A stretch of 64,000 bases of DNA, from positions 4,652,001-4,716,000 of the forward strand of contig NC_019904.1 of NCBI RefSeq assembly GCF_000325705.1, written 5' to 3'. The notes under the pieces are model-generated. The model worked only from the letters and a program-made list of their open reading frames with translations. It made no database searches and was not told the origin of the DNA. A program made the position numbers and the translations under genes. The DNA is from Echinicola vietnamensis DSM 17526. Lineage in GTDB: Bacteria; Bacteroidota; Bacteroidia; Cytophagales; Cyclobacteriaceae. This document shows, one piece after another, positions 43,631 through 53,148 of the stretch (positions are counted from its first letter, which is position 1; every line of letters begins with the position of its first letter).

Positions 43631-46600
43631 TAAAATTTAACATTTAAACCAACCGTCAGAGACTTCATAAGTGGAAAAGAATCGTAGTTCTTCTGCTCTG
43701 GATCATGAAATTCCTTCATATCGGAAATGGAAAACAGGTTGGTTCCATTGAAAAACACTTGGGCATTTGCCACGTTTATGGAGGACACCCAAGATTGGGG
43801 CAGGTTATAAGCTACATTCAGGTTTTTTAACCTCAGATAAGCGCCATTTCTAATCCAAAAAGAAGTCGAACCAGTGCCGGACTCATACCAGTTATACCCT
43901 ATGGGGCGAGGATATTTGGCATTTGGATTCTCCGGTGTCCATACATCATCTGCCCATAGCGGGTAATAAGGCCGGATTGTTCCACCATGCTGCCTCATTC
44001 CTGCTCCTTCCTGGTTACTGATAATCCTGTCATACACGCCAACTCCTTGGAAATGGGCATTGACAGTAAAATTGTTCCAGTTTACATTGAACCCAAAACC
44101 GTAATTGAGCCGCGGTGCAGCATTATTTGATAACAATTGAAAATCATTACCGTCAATTTTACCATCAGGCCCTGGTGAGTAACCATCCCCTCGAATATCT
44201 TCAAAATAAAGCCCTCCAAGGTAAGGATCACGTCCATATTGCTTAAAACCAGCCTCCATGAGTTCATCTAGCTGCTCCTGCGTCCTGATAATGCCCAAAG
44301 CTCTTAAACCAAAAATGCGATTGGCCGGCTGGCCGATCTGACTTTCCGATGCCCGGTTGCCACCCTCAAGGTAAATCGGGTTTTGATCTAAAACATCCCA
44401 TTGGTCTTTGGCATAACCCAAGTTACCATAGATGGAATAATCCAACTTACCTCCTGCTGCCATATCCCGCCACATTAAGGATAGTTCACCACCTCTCCAG
44501 GAACGAGCTGCATAATTTTCCGGAGCCAACGATTGGCCATAATTATCAGGAAGTGTTACCAACCTAGACCCTAGGATATCTTCTTCCTTTTTATAAAAAA
44601 CATCTATCGACCCTGAAAGCCTTGTGTCGATCATTTCGAAATCCACTCCTATGTTGTAGGTAGTGGAAGTGGCCCAGGTCAAATTAGGATTGGGAGTATC
44701 CCCAGGTGCAATCCCTCTGTAAAGATCATTGCCGAAAATATAAGTGCCGCTATTTCCATAGGTCCTTATGTATGAAAACGGTGTGATTTTATTGCCATTG
44801 ACATCTAGGTCATTTCCCGTGGTTCCTACAGAAGCGCGTAATTTCAAATCACTCAACCAGTTTGAGGCATTGGACATAAAAGGCTCATCAATGATCCTCC
44901 AGGCGGCTGAAACAGATGGGAAAAATCCCCAGCGTTTGTCTTTTGGAAATAAAGTATTACCATCATATCGGAAAGAAAACTCAGCAATATACCTTTCTGC
45001 AAAATTATAATTCACTCTACCGATCAGGGATCTCCTCGCTCCCACTTCCTCATAGCCATTACCATAGCGCATCTGGGCATCAGTAGAATACACAAAATCC
45101 TGATCATAGTCCGTTACGGGGTCTTCTGCCTTGGCAAATGCCCCATATAAGCCATTTTCTGCTTGTTCATAAACCGCCATCGCATCGATTCCATGTTTTC
45201 CAAAGACCTTCGAATAGTTCAAAAACCAATCAAATTGATAACTCCAAGCGGTATTGATATCATAGCTCAAAAACTCCTGGTTTTGGCTAAATGTAAATAC
45301 ATTGGTATTATTTGGATCGGGTGGAGCTGGTAAGAATCGATTCCCATCTGGATCGGCCTGGTTAAAGACATAATTGGTCTGAAAAGTCAGGAATTTCTTC
45401 CTCATGAAATCTTGGGCCAGGTAATTCCCCACGACCTTTGTGGTCAGTCCAGGCACCAAATCCCCCAAGTCGACATCCAAAGTGAGAATATTGTTCAATT
45501 GTCGTTTACGGGTCTTGATGTACCTATCCCCTACTATCTGATCAATAACACTCCATGCCAACCAACTCCCCATAGGAGTCTGGACAGGGTAATCGGTCAC
45601 ATAATTCGCTGGAGTTCCATCTTCCTCCAAGTAATAAGGATAAACCTTAGGCCAGTTAAACGTCACTCGGTATAAATCCGAAACATCATAATCATCATCT
45701 CCTGAAAAAGGCCAGTAAAACCGATCATGGTTTTGCTGGGTAGCAGCTATATTTACCCCAAGCTTGATTCGGTCCGAAATTTGGGCAGTGACGTTGGTTC
45801 GTAAGTTAAATTTTCCATGTTCGAGGCTTTTATACGATCCTTCCTCTCCTCTGTAACTCAACAGGGAATAATAGGTCAATTTATCACTTCCCCCTGTTAC
45901 ACTCAGGGAATAATTCTGACTCCAAGGATTCTGCCAAATAAAGTCGTTCACATTATAGCTTCTATCGCTGAAATAGGCAAATTCCTCTTCTCCATTGGGA
46001 GGAGCAGTTCCCCTATATTCTGCTACCCTATTCTGATAAATAAGCTCATCAGTTGCCGTGGTCTTATCCGATAGCAGCTCCATTGTGGGCGAAAAAAAAG
46101 CATAAGAAGTTTGGAAATTAAACATGGGTTTTTGCTTCGATCCGCTCTTGGTAGTCACCAAAACTACTCCATTTCCTGCACGGGACCCGTAAATAGATGC
46201 AGTAGCAGCATCCTTCAAAAAACTAATTTGATCCACCTCTTGGGCTTCCAATGCATCAAAAGCCGTCTTATCACGCACGATGCCGTCAATCACGTATAAT
46301 GGATCGCCAAAACTCCCCCTGATCCTGATAGAGGAGGTAGAGCCTGAAAGCCCAGAAGTACCGGTCACATTTACCCCTGGAGCCCTACCGGCCAAAGTAT
46401 TGGATAGGTTATTGGTGGGAATCTGAGTAAGGTTATCTGTTTCTACAGCAGTAATCGCTCCTGTTATATTTACCTTTTTCTGCTTTCCATATCCGACAAC
46501 CACAAATTCCTCTAGGGCTTTGGTATCCTCCGCCATAGTGACATCTATTACACTTTTATCTCCTACGGGTATGATTTGAGTGGCATAACCAATAAACGAG

Positions 46601-47151
46601 AATATCAGTGCCCCTTCCTCTGGCACCATGATCGTATAATTTCCATCAATGTCTGTTACCGTACCTTTCGTGGTTCCCTGCACCGTAACGGTCACCCCTG
46701 GGATAGGCATCCCATTTTCATCGAGGATGGTGCCAGTGACCTTTACATCTGCCACATACGTTTCTTCCAATTCAGTAGGATGAACATGCCCTTTTTTCCC
46801 TACATAAATAACATTATTGATTCTTTTGAATTTTAGGTCAGCATCCATGGATAACTGCCTCAACACATTTCCTATGGACACATCTGCACTGGACGCTTCA
46901 TTGGTGAAAGATTGCCTTCTTACATCTCCTCTTTTATAACTAAACCTAAAATCGGTTTCCTTTTCGATGGCTTTAAATATTTCCTCCACCGACATTTCAT
47001 CTTCATTAAGGGACACATACACCTCTTCCAGACTTGTTTGTCCACTCGTCTCCCCAGCCAATAAACTGCTGAAGAACAAGCACTGAATGATCATACCGAA
47101 AAAGGCGTACTTTCCCACGGTTACAATTTTTTTTAGTAACTTTGTTTTCAT
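43630..47151 (-). CDS. SusC family TonB-dependent transducer with STN domain
   Basis: 1173 residues, longer than the other SusC proteins here because of an N-terminal secretin/TonB (STN) domain (about 45-115: SLEEVYVSLNEDEMSVEEIFKAIEKETDFRFSY...). STN domains signal to a FecR anti-sigma factor, and the FecR gene is directly upstream. After it come the carboxypeptidase-like domain (VTGTILDENGMPIPGVTVTVQG), the TonB box region EEFVVVGYGKQKKVNITGA, the plug (LAGRAPGVNVTGTSGLSG, ASIYGSRAGNGVVLVTTKSG) and a barrel ending MKSLTVGLNVKF. It acts as both transporter and surface signal receptor. Confidence 0.96.
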   Translation of the reverse strand: MKTKLLKKIVTVGKYAFFGMIIQCLFFSSLLAGETSGQTSLEEVYVSLNEDEMSVEEIFKAIEKETDFRFSYKRGDVRRQSFTNEASSADVSIGNVLRQLSMDADLKFKRINNVIYVGKKGHVHPTELEETYVADVKVTGTILDENGMPIPGVTVTVQGTTKGTVTDIDGNYTIMVPEEGALIFSFIGYATQIIPVGDKSVIDVTMAEDTKALEEFVVVGYGKQKKVNITGAITAVETDNLTQIPTNNLSNTLAGRAPGVNVTGTSGLSGSTSSIRIRGSFGDPLYVIDGIVRDKTAFDALEAQEVDQISFLKDAATASIYGSRAGNGVVLVTTKSGSKQKPMFNFQTSYAFFSPTMELLSDKTTATDELIYQNRVAEYRGTAPPNGEEEFAYFSDRSYNVNDFIWQNPWSQNYSLSVTGGSDKLTYYSLLSYRGEEGSYKSLEHGKFNLRTNVTAQISDRIKLGVNIAATQQNHDRFYWPFSGDDDYDVSDLYRVTFNWPKVYPYYLEEDGTPANYVTDYPVQTPMGSWLAWSVIDQIVGDRYIKTRKRQLNNILTLDVDLGDLVPGLTTKVVGNYLAQDFMRKKFLTFQTNYVFNQADPDGNRFLPAPPDPNNTNVFTFSQNQEFLSYDINTAWSYQFDWFLNYSKVFGKHGIDAMAVYEQAENGLYGAFAKAEDPVTDYDQDFVYSTDAQMRYGNGYEEVGARRSLIGRVNYNFAERYIAEFSFRYDGNTLFPKDKRWGFFPSVSAAWRIIDEPFMSNASNWLSDLKLRASVGTTGNDLDVNGNKITPFSYIRTYGNSGTYIFGNDLYRGIAPGDTPNPNLTWATSTTYNIGVDFEMIDTRLSGSIDVFYKKEEDILGSRLVTLPDNYGQSLAPENYAARSWRGGELSLMWRDMAAGGKLDYSIYGNLGYAKDQWDVLDQNPIYLEGGNRASESQIGQPANRIFGLRALGIIRTQEQLDELMEAGFKQYGRDPYLGGLYFEDIRGDGYSPGPDGKIDGNDFQLLSNNAAPRLNYGFGFNVNWNNFTVNAHFQGVGVYDRIISNQEGAGMRQHGGTIRPYYPLWADDVWTPENPNAKYPRPIGYNWYESGTGSTSFWIRNGAYLRLKNLNVAYNLPQSWVSSINVANAQVFFNGTNLFSISDMKEFHDPEQKNYDSFPLMKSLTVGLNVKF

Positions 47152-47299
47152 ACTTAAGTTGTTTATGGATAATTAATTGTCTGTTAAACAATTCGGATCA
47201 TTGGGCATGCTGGACGACCAAATACAGCTATGCTCAGTGATCTTTTTTGTTTTTGATTATATTCTATTTTTGTTCATAGGCATTCTTTTTTCTTTTGGA

Positions 47300-48334
47300 T
47301 TAATAAATAAGTATCTTTTCTTTTTCTATCCGATAGTTGAACTGGAATGTAAAACTCAGTCCTTCCAGCACGTGATCTAATGACTCATGCTCAAACCTTC
47401 CTGTAAAATCCTTACTGCTGGAAAAGCCCTTTCGTATATCAAACCTCACTCCATACCACTTTGTCAGTACGGCAATAACTTCTTGAAAACTGGCAGCCTT
47501 AAAACTGATAATATTGTCTTTCCAGGCAAACATTTCATCATATTCGACCCTGGACTTTGTCATACTACCGTCCACATACGAATAACTGACGGCTTCCATA
47601 GGTAGCAACGTAAACTGAAGTTTCCGCTCACTATTTTCGTCCATGACATTATTGGTAACTTTTACCTTACCCGTCAAAACGCCCACCTTGGTCTCTCCTA
47701 AATGGCCAGATTCCTTTACGACAAAGGAGGTCCCTAAGACTCGCGTAGTAGTATTTGGAGTTTTCACGATAAATGGCCGCTGTTCGTCCCTTTCAACATC
47801 AAAGAAAGCTTCTCCTTCCAAATAAACTTCCCTGACCTGATCATCAAAGTGACGGGGAAAGATCAGCTTACTTCCAGCATTCAAGTATACATGACTGCCA
47901 TCTACCAACGTCAATTGTAATTTTTGCCCAATCGAGGTGGATTTTGTGATCATCTCTATTTTCTGTACAGGCATGGAATGCTCACTCTTATCCATCTTAG
48001 CTCCCCAAAACGCCAAACATCCCACCAACACCATCACTGCAGCAATGGCATACCATTTTTTGTATCCTCTTCTTTTTCGTTGAAACTCCCAGTCCTTTCT
48101 GTCGTCTCGAAAAGCCGGGTTTGAACGCTCTTTTACTTTTATTTTTTCTTTTATTTTTGAAAACAAAGCTTCACTATCCAAAGCCCCTTGCCCACCCATG
48201 TTCTCATCATACTTCTCAAATTCCTTCTCGAGTTGACACTTTCCAGAGGCTGAATTAATCCATACCAATATCTCATGCACTTCCTCAGAAGTACACTTTC
48301 CCTCAAAAAATTTCCTTATAAGCAATGGACTCAT
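47300..48334 (-). CDS. FecR family anti-sigma factor
   Basis: 344 residues. The N-terminal cytosolic part (LLIRKFFEGKCTSEEVHEILVWI) binds the sigma factor; one membrane helix (WYAIAAVMVLVGCLAFWGA, about 93-111) follows; the periplasmic FecR domain has LTLVDGSHVYLNAGSKLIFPRHF, REVYLEGEAFFDVERDEQRPFIVKTPNTTTRVLGTSFVV and a C-terminal STN-interacting region ending FQFNYRIEKEKILIY. It passes the signal from the STN-bearing SusC 148 bases downstream. Unusually, the cognate sigma gene is divergent rather than upstream in the same direction. Confidence 0.95.
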   Translation of the reverse strand: MSPLLIRKFFEGKCTSEEVHEILVWINSASGKCQLEKEFEKYDENMGGQGALDSEALFSKIKEKIKVKERSNPAFRDDRKDWEFQRKRRGYKKWYAIAAVMVLVGCLAFWGAKMDKSEHSMPVQKIEMITKSTSIGQKLQLTLVDGSHVYLNAGSKLIFPRHFDDQVREVYLEGEAFFDVERDEQRPFIVKTPNTTTRVLGTSFVVKESGHLGETKVGVLTGKVKVTNNVMDENSERKLQFTLLPMEAVSYSYVDGSMTKSRVEYDEMFAWKDNIISFKAASFQEVIAVLTKWYGVRFDIRKGFSSSKDFTGRFEHESLDHVLEGLSFTFQFNYRIEKEKILIY

Positions 48335-48546
48335 TTCTACCGATGTTTATTTATTAATACGCTTCACCATTCTAATCCCCCTAATACTTCCTTTATTTTT
48401 TATTAAATAATTTTTCAGTTATAAAATATTTTAAAACAAAACAATTGATTTTTACTTATTTTATTATAAAAATCACTTTCATTTTTTTATATTACAACAC
48501 ACTTCATCCCCCTTCCTTTCATTTTATTAAAAACAGTGTTACTTAA

Positions 48547-49122
48547 ATGCATACCGATCTTTCTGAAATAGCGTTTAGAATCAAACAAAGTGATAAAAGT
48601 GCTTTTCACGAGTTTTATCAATTATTCCATAAAAGGATCTACTTTTTCTGTATCCACTATGGCTTAAAATCGTCTGATGCTGAAGAAATAACACAGGACG
48701 TCTTCGTTAAATTCTGGTGCTCGAGAAAAAATATAGACCCAGAAAAATGTATAAAAGCCTATCTTTTTATGATTTCCAAAAACACGATCCTTGATATGCT
48801 CAGAAAAAGCATCCGATCCAAAGCCAACAAGACCTATCAAATGAACCTAATTCTCCCTGTAAATAATACGGAGAACACCCTTGAATACAATGAACTCATG
48901 GGAATTGTAGAAAAAACGCTTACAGCCTTACCCGAAAGGAGAAGACAGGTTTTCGAAATGTCTCGATTACAGGGAATGTCTCATAAAGAAATCGCTAGTA
49001 ATTTGAATATTTCTACTAAAACGGTTGAAAACCATCTTACATTAGCTCTTCAAAACTTCAGACAAGTATTTCAGGATGCCAAAATCATGTCTACATCACT
49101 ATTGGCCTTTTTTCTCACTTGA
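48547..49122 (+). CDS. ECF RNA polymerase sigma-70 factor (FecI-like)
   Basis: 191 residues. Region 2 has FHEFYQLFHKRIYFFCIHYGLKSSDAEEITQDVFVKFW (about 19-57); region 4 has LTALPERRRQVFEMSRLQGMSHKEIASNLNISTKTVENHLTLALQNFRQ (about 127-177) with the HTH. This is the Bacteroidota FecI-like group. It is divergent from the FecR gene with a 212-base AT-rich gap, so it would direct transcription of FecR, SusC, SusD and DUF1080 when the STN domain of SusC signals. A promoter for itself and for FecR must lie in 48335-48546. Confidence 0.95.
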   Translation: MHTDLSEIAFRIKQSDKSAFHEFYQLFHKRIYFFCIHYGLKSSDAEEITQDVFVKFWCSRKNIDPEKCIKAYLFMISKNTILDMLRKSIRSKANKTYQMNLILPVNNTENTLEYNELMGIVEKTLTALPERRRQVFEMSRLQGMSHKEIASNLNISTKTVENHLTLALQNFRQVFQDAKIMSTSLLAFFLT

Positions 49123-49294
49123 CATCGCTAACGCACAGCTTCATCACCACTTTTTACTATTACTCCCTTACCCCTACCTTTGCTAATTTTTTGCCGCTAA
49201 TATGAACCGAAAACAAACCATTTACCGGGCATTTCACGTACTATAAAATGTACGAACAAAAAATAAAGCATAGTAACCCTATCCCCATTCGATT

Positions 49295-49912
49295 ATGAAA
49301 AGCCTTATGCTGACCCTGGCATGCCTACTGCTGCTCTTCACCCCCCAGATTGCCCAATCCGCTGAATCGGCCAAAACGGATAGCGCCACCTTTGCCGCAG
49401 GATGCTTCTGGTGTGTGGAAGCACAGTTTTTACAACTTGAAGGAGTATCAAAAGTGGTGTCGGGATACACTGGAGGCCATGTGGCCAATCCTACCTACAA
49501 AGCTGTCTGTACCGGTAAAACCGGCCATGCAGAAGCCATTTCCATCGTGTATGATCCAGCGGTGATCACCTATGATGAACTGTTGGAAGCCTTTTTTGTC
49601 GCCCATGACCCTACCCAGCTAAACCGGCAGGGAAATGATGTCGGCACCCAGTATAGAAGTGCCATATTTTACCATTCTGCGGCCCAAAAGGAAAAAGCTG
49701 AATATTATATCCGCAAACTGGACGAAGAAAACATCTATCCCAAAAAGATTGTTACGGAAGTAGCGCCCATGGAGAAATTCTATGTAGCAGAAGAGTACCA
49801 CCAGAACTACTACAATCTGAATAAAAATCAAGGTTATTGCCAGTTTGTCATTACGCCAAAATTAGAAAAATTCAAAAAGGTGTTTAAAGATAAATTGAAG
49901 GAAAGCAAATAA
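49295..49912 (+). CDS. msrA: Peptide methionine (S)-S-oxide reductase, exported
   Basis: 205 residues. A signal peptide (LMLTLACLLLLFTPQIAQSAE) puts it in the periplasm. The MsrA signature FAAGCFWCVEAQF has catalytic cysteine 37; VSGYTGGHVANPTYKAVCTGKTGHAEAISIVYDP and the C-terminal HQNYYNLNKNQGYCQFVI complete the family. It reduces methionine-S-sulfoxide in oxidised envelope proteins. The partner MsrB gene follows on the same strand about 100 bases later and is also exported, so the two together repair both sulfoxide forms. Confidence 0.97.
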   Translation: MKSLMLTLACLLLLFTPQIAQSAESAKTDSATFAAGCFWCVEAQFLQLEGVSKVVSGYTGGHVANPTYKAVCTGKTGHAEAISIVYDPAVITYDELLEAFFVAHDPTQLNRQGNDVGTQYRSAIFYHSAAQKEKAEYYIRKLDEENIYPKKIVTEVAPMEKFYVAEEYHQNYYNLNKNQGYCQFVITPKLEKFKKVFKDKLKESK

Positions 49913-50016
49913 CTGATGATGATGACCAGTGGTAAAATCGATGGCGTTTAGCGCACCAACACCATGTTTTGTCATGCTACACAGGCAACACACCCTACAC
50001 TAAAGCAACAAGCATC

Positions 50017-50529
50017 ATGAAAAAAATTATCTTATTGGGTCTCGTACTGCTTTCCGTTTATGGCAGCAGCATGGGACAAAGCCAAAAAACCGACAATCCC
50101 TATTATTCCAGAACGGATACTACCAAACTGAACGTTTCGGACAGCGAATGGAAAGAAATCCTTCCTCCTTTTCTCTACGCCGTCGCCCGTGAAGCTGCCA
50201 CAGAAAGGGCCTTTACCGGCAAATACTGGGACAGCGATACAAAAGGCACGTATTATTGTGCGGTCTGTGGTAACAAATTGTTCCTTTCAGAGGCTAAATT
50301 CCAAAGCGACTGTGGATGGCCCAGTTTTTTTGAGGCGGTACGCAAAAATAGTGTGATCTACCAAGAAGATAATTCCCATGGCATGCAGCGCATCGAAGTA
50401 CTTTGTGGAAGATGCGACTCCCATCTTGGACATATCTTTAACGATGGGCCTCCCCCCACGCACAAGCGTTTTTGTATGAATTCGGTTTCCTTGGATTTTG
50501 AGCCCTTGGGCACTGTTGGCCTCAACTGA
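50017..50529 (+). CDS. msrB: Peptide methionine (R)-S-oxide reductase, exported
   Basis: About 170 residues from ATG at 50017 (MKKIILLGLVLLSVYGSSMGQ signal peptide); the frame is open to 49969 but the extra residues do not look like a signal. Zinc is bound by CAVC (81, 84) and CGRC (130, 133). The domain block CGWPSFFEA...GMQRIEVLCGRCDSHLGHIFNDGPPPTHKRFCMNSVSLDF has catalytic cysteine 153. It reduces methionine-R-sulfoxide in the envelope and pairs with the preceding MsrA. Confidence 0.96.
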   Translation: MKKIILLGLVLLSVYGSSMGQSQKTDNPYYSRTDTTKLNVSDSEWKEILPPFLYAVAREAATERAFTGKYWDSDTKGTYYCAVCGNKLFLSEAKFQSDCGWPSFFEAVRKNSVIYQEDNSHGMQRIEVLCGRCDSHLGHIFNDGPPPTHKRFCMNSVSLDFEPLGTVGLN

Positions 50530-50692
50530 GCCAAGCATTGACAATAAAGAGAAGATTTTAAGAAGAATTGCAGGGTGGCTGTTGTTATCAATCCAGCGCC
50601 ACCTCATCCACCAAAACCCATGCCCTGTCCCCTCCCCGCGATATAAAAAGTGCAGCAGGAACTACAAGCGAAATGGCTATCATCCACTTATC

Positions 50693-51337
50693 CTAGAGCT
50701 GTTCTAGGGCTTTGGGAATGGATCGTTCGCCACTGACTAGATCAAAGGACTTTTTGACTGTCCGATCCGTTTTAAGCGCTTCAAGAACAGTATGGGCGAC
50801 ATCCGCCCTAGGGATTGTGCTACGGTCAAGGGTTCCTCCTGCATTAACCTTCCCTGTTCCAGGTTCGTTCAGCAGCCCACCTGGCCGGATGATGGTATAG
50901 TCCAGCTTGCTCATCTCTAACATCCGGTCAGCATAATGCTTGGCCACGTAATATGGGCGCAGGGCATCGTTCCAATTTTCCCGGTTATTGGCCTGCAAGG
51001 CACTGATCATCACAAACCGTTTGACATTGGCTGCTTCCGCTGCCTCCACGCATTTAACGGCTCCATCCAGGTCGATCAACAAGGTTTTGTCTGCCCCGGT
51101 CTTCCCACCGGATCCAGCCGTAAATACAACCGCATCGCATCCTTTCATGGCCTTGGTCAAGTCCTCCACCGGGCCTTCCAAATCAGCCAAAACACTCGTG
51201 ATGCCTTTTTCCTTCAAACCAGCTTTCTGTTCTTCCTTTCTGACCATGGCTACTGGCGAAAAGCCATCAGCTGCCTGAAGGTTCTCCACGATCAATTGGC
51301 CTATTTGTCCATTTGCTCCTATCACAAGTACTTTCAT
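50693..51337 (-). CDS. NAD(P)-binding atypical SDR protein
   Basis: About 214 residues from ATG at 51337; the frame is open to 51379 but MKVLVIGANGQIGQLIVENL is the natural Rossmann start with GxxGxxG. DAVVFTAGSGGKTGADKTLLIDLDGAVKCVEAAEAANVKRFVMISAL is the family core; the usual catalytic YxxxK is replaced by YYVAKHYADRMLEMSKLDYTIIRPGGL, which keeps YxxxK-like spacing. It resembles NAD(P)H-binding oxidoreductases/flavin-reductase-like proteins used in redox stress. The partner and substrate are unknown. It is transcribed away from the SDR gene at 51628. Confidence 0.88.
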   Translation of the reverse strand: MKVLVIGANGQIGQLIVENLQAADGFSPVAMVRKEEQKAGLKEKGITSVLADLEGPVEDLTKAMKGCDAVVFTAGSGGKTGADKTLLIDLDGAVKCVEAAEAANVKRFVMISALQANNRENWNDALRPYYVAKHYADRMLEMSKLDYTIIRPGGLLNEPGTGKVNAGGTLDRSTIPRADVAHTVLEALKTDRTVKKSFDLVSGERSIPKALEQL

Positions 51338-51547
51338 TGCATGCTTATTTTTGGTTGAGCATAAAGTTAAAAAGATCAAGGAGACTTCAAAAAATATAAA
51401 GGTAAGAAGGGTGGAAAGCGGGATGGTTAAAAAGGCCTAATTTGACAGGTAAGGGATTAGTAAGTCCATTCGCCACCACCTCACTCCTCCGATTCCTGAG
51501 CCCAGCCAAAGGAAAGCCAAAAATTTTTTTCATTATCATCACCATTC

Positions 51548-51596
51548 TGGAACTATCGTTCCAATATGCAGGTTTCTTTCTGGAACGATCGTTCTA
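51548..51596 (+). promoter_or_regulatory. Two palindromic operators before the SDR gene
   Basis: TGGAACTATCGTTCCA (51548-51563) and TGGAACGATCGTTCTA (51581-51596) are 16-base near-perfect palindromes of the form GGAACNATCGTTCC, 33 bases apart. They lie before the SDR gene, and the TetR gene follows it; TetR-family autoregulated pairs have this layout. A related GGAAC stem lies in the TetR leader. Confidence 0.7.
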
Positions 51597-51627
51597 AAAT
51601 ATTTTTAACACAATAAACACAAGCTTT

Positions 51628-52386
51628 ATGAGTCATTTAAACGGAAAAGTGGCCGTGGTCACTGGAGGCAACAGTGGCATTGGCTATTCCACTGCGAAAA
51701 AACTAAAAGAAGAAGGTGCGCAGGTCATCATCACCGGTCGATCTGCCGAAAAAGTCAATGTAGCGGCTGCTGAGCTAGGCGTCACGGGCATTACTGCAGA
51801 TGTTTTGGAGCTAGCGGCGATTGATGCGGCAGTCAACCAGGTGAAAGCCGATTTTGGTCATGTCGATATCCTTTTTGTCAATGCAGGCATCTTTTTACCG
51901 GCGCCGATTGGCCAAACGACGGAAGACCTCTTTGACCAACAGATGGACATCAATCTCAAAGGAGCCGTATTTACCATCGAGAAATTCTTGCCCATTCTGA
52001 AGGATGGTGGGAGCATCATCAACTTGTCCTCCATCAATGCCTACACAGGAATGCCCAACACAAGCATCTACGGTGCATCCAAAGCGGCACTGAATTCCTA
52101 CACCAGAACAGCAGCCACCGAACTGGCACCCCGAAAGATCCGCGTGAATGCGGTCAATCCCGGGCCTGTTTACACTCCGATTTTCAGTAAAACCGGCATG
52201 TCTGAAGACCAGCTTAACGGTATGGCCGCAGCGATGCAAAACAGAATCCCGCTCAAACGATACGGAAAACCTGAAGACATTGCCGAATTGGTAGCTTTCT
52301 TGGCCTCTGACAGGGCATCCTTTATTACCGGTGCAGAATACAACATCGATGGCGGTACCAATGTCAATCCGCTGCTGGTAAGCTAA
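51628..52386 (+). CDS. Classical SDR family oxidoreductase
   Basis: 252 residues. Cofactor motif VTGGNSGIGYSTAKKL (about 10-25), NAGIFLPAPIG, INLSSINAY with the catalytic serine, and YGASKAALN with catalytic tyrosine and lysine are all present, with NPGPVYTPIF and GAEYNIDGG at the C-terminal end. It is an NAD(P)-dependent oxidoreductase of unknown substrate in the cytosol. A TetR regulator follows on the same strand, and the promoter region has two palindromes, so it is probably induced by a small organic compound. Confidence 0.95.
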   Translation: MSHLNGKVAVVTGGNSGIGYSTAKKLKEEGAQVIITGRSAEKVNVAAAELGVTGITADVLELAAIDAAVNQVKADFGHVDILFVNAGIFLPAPIGQTTEDLFDQQMDINLKGAVFTIEKFLPILKDGGSIINLSSINAYTGMPNTSIYGASKAALNSYTRTAATELAPRKIRVNAVNPGPVYTPIFSKTGMSEDQLNGMAAAMQNRIPLKRYGKPEDIAELVAFLASDRASFITGAEYNIDGGTNVNPLLVS

Positions 52387-52422
52387 TGTTTTTTTGTATT
52401 GATTTGGAATGAAAATTCCAAT

Positions 52423-52471
52423 ATCGGAACTTTGCGGGTACCGAGTGAACATGTACCTGTAAAGTTCCGAT
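52423..52471 (+). promoter_or_regulatory. Long inverted repeat in TetR leader
   Basis: ATCGGAACTTTGCGGGTAC and GTACCTGTAAAGTTCCGAT pair over 19 bases with two mismatches around an 11-base loop. It ends 10 bases before the TetR start. The half-site GGAAC matches the operators at 51548. It may be an operator, an attenuator, or both. Confidence 0.6.
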
Positions 52472-52481
52472 GTAATAAACC

Positions 52482-53063
52482 ATGCCAAGAGATAAGTCAT
52501 TCGATGAGCAGAAAGTGCTGGAAAAGGCCATGAACCTTTTTTGGAGAAAGGGCTACTACGCCACTTCTATCCAAGACCTGGTGGCCTTTCTGGACATCAA
52601 CAGGGCAAGCCTGTACGCTACTTTTGGCGGTAAAAAAGAACTGTTTGAAAAGGCTTTCTGCCATTATACCACCACCCAATCATCCCACCAACGAGAATTT
52701 CTCGACTCCCATCCAGATGTAAGAACTGGATTAAAAAAGCTCTTTGAACGTGCCATTCAGGAATCCTCCCTGGACACGGAAAAAAAAGGCTGCTTTGCCG
52801 TCAACTGCACCGTTGAGTTCATCTCGCATGAAGCGGAATTTGCGACACTGATCAATCAGAACAAACTTCGCTGCGAGACCATGCTTTATCACTACCTAAC
52901 TACTGGCGTCGAGCGCAACCAAATATCCAAAGACAAGGACCTTCGTGCCATCGCCACCCTCTTTTTCACCTTTTATAATGGCCTAAAGGTCATCACCAAA
53001 ACAGACTTCGACCCCACCGAATTTTCCCGGTCGGTAGATGCGCTGCTTTCGGTGTTGGATTAG
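52482..53063 (+). CDS. TetR/AcrR family transcriptional regulator
   Basis: 193 residues. N-terminal helix-turn-helix: KVLEKAMNLFWRKGYYATSIQDLVAFLDINRASLYATFGGKKELFEKAF (about 11-59), the normal TetR DNA-binding domain with YATFGGKKELF. The C-terminal ligand domain is helical (ESSLDTEKKGCFAVNCTVEFISHEAEFATLINQNKLRCETM), resembling the TetR_C group near NemR/AcuR-type regulators. It follows the SDR gene and probably represses it through the GGAAC palindromes. Confidence 0.95.
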   Translation: MPRDKSFDEQKVLEKAMNLFWRKGYYATSIQDLVAFLDINRASLYATFGGKKELFEKAFCHYTTTQSSHQREFLDSHPDVRTGLKKLFERAIQESSLDTEKKGCFAVNCTVEFISHEAEFATLINQNKLRCETMLYHYLTTGVERNQISKDKDLRAIATLFFTFYNGLKVITKTDFDPTEFSRSVDALLSVLD

Positions 53064-53148
53064 TATTTTTCACGGGAACAGATATGTAGTAAAGCGATCC
53101 TTTTCTCTCTCTAGCAGCAGACAAGCTCGTGCATAATGGGTGACCACC

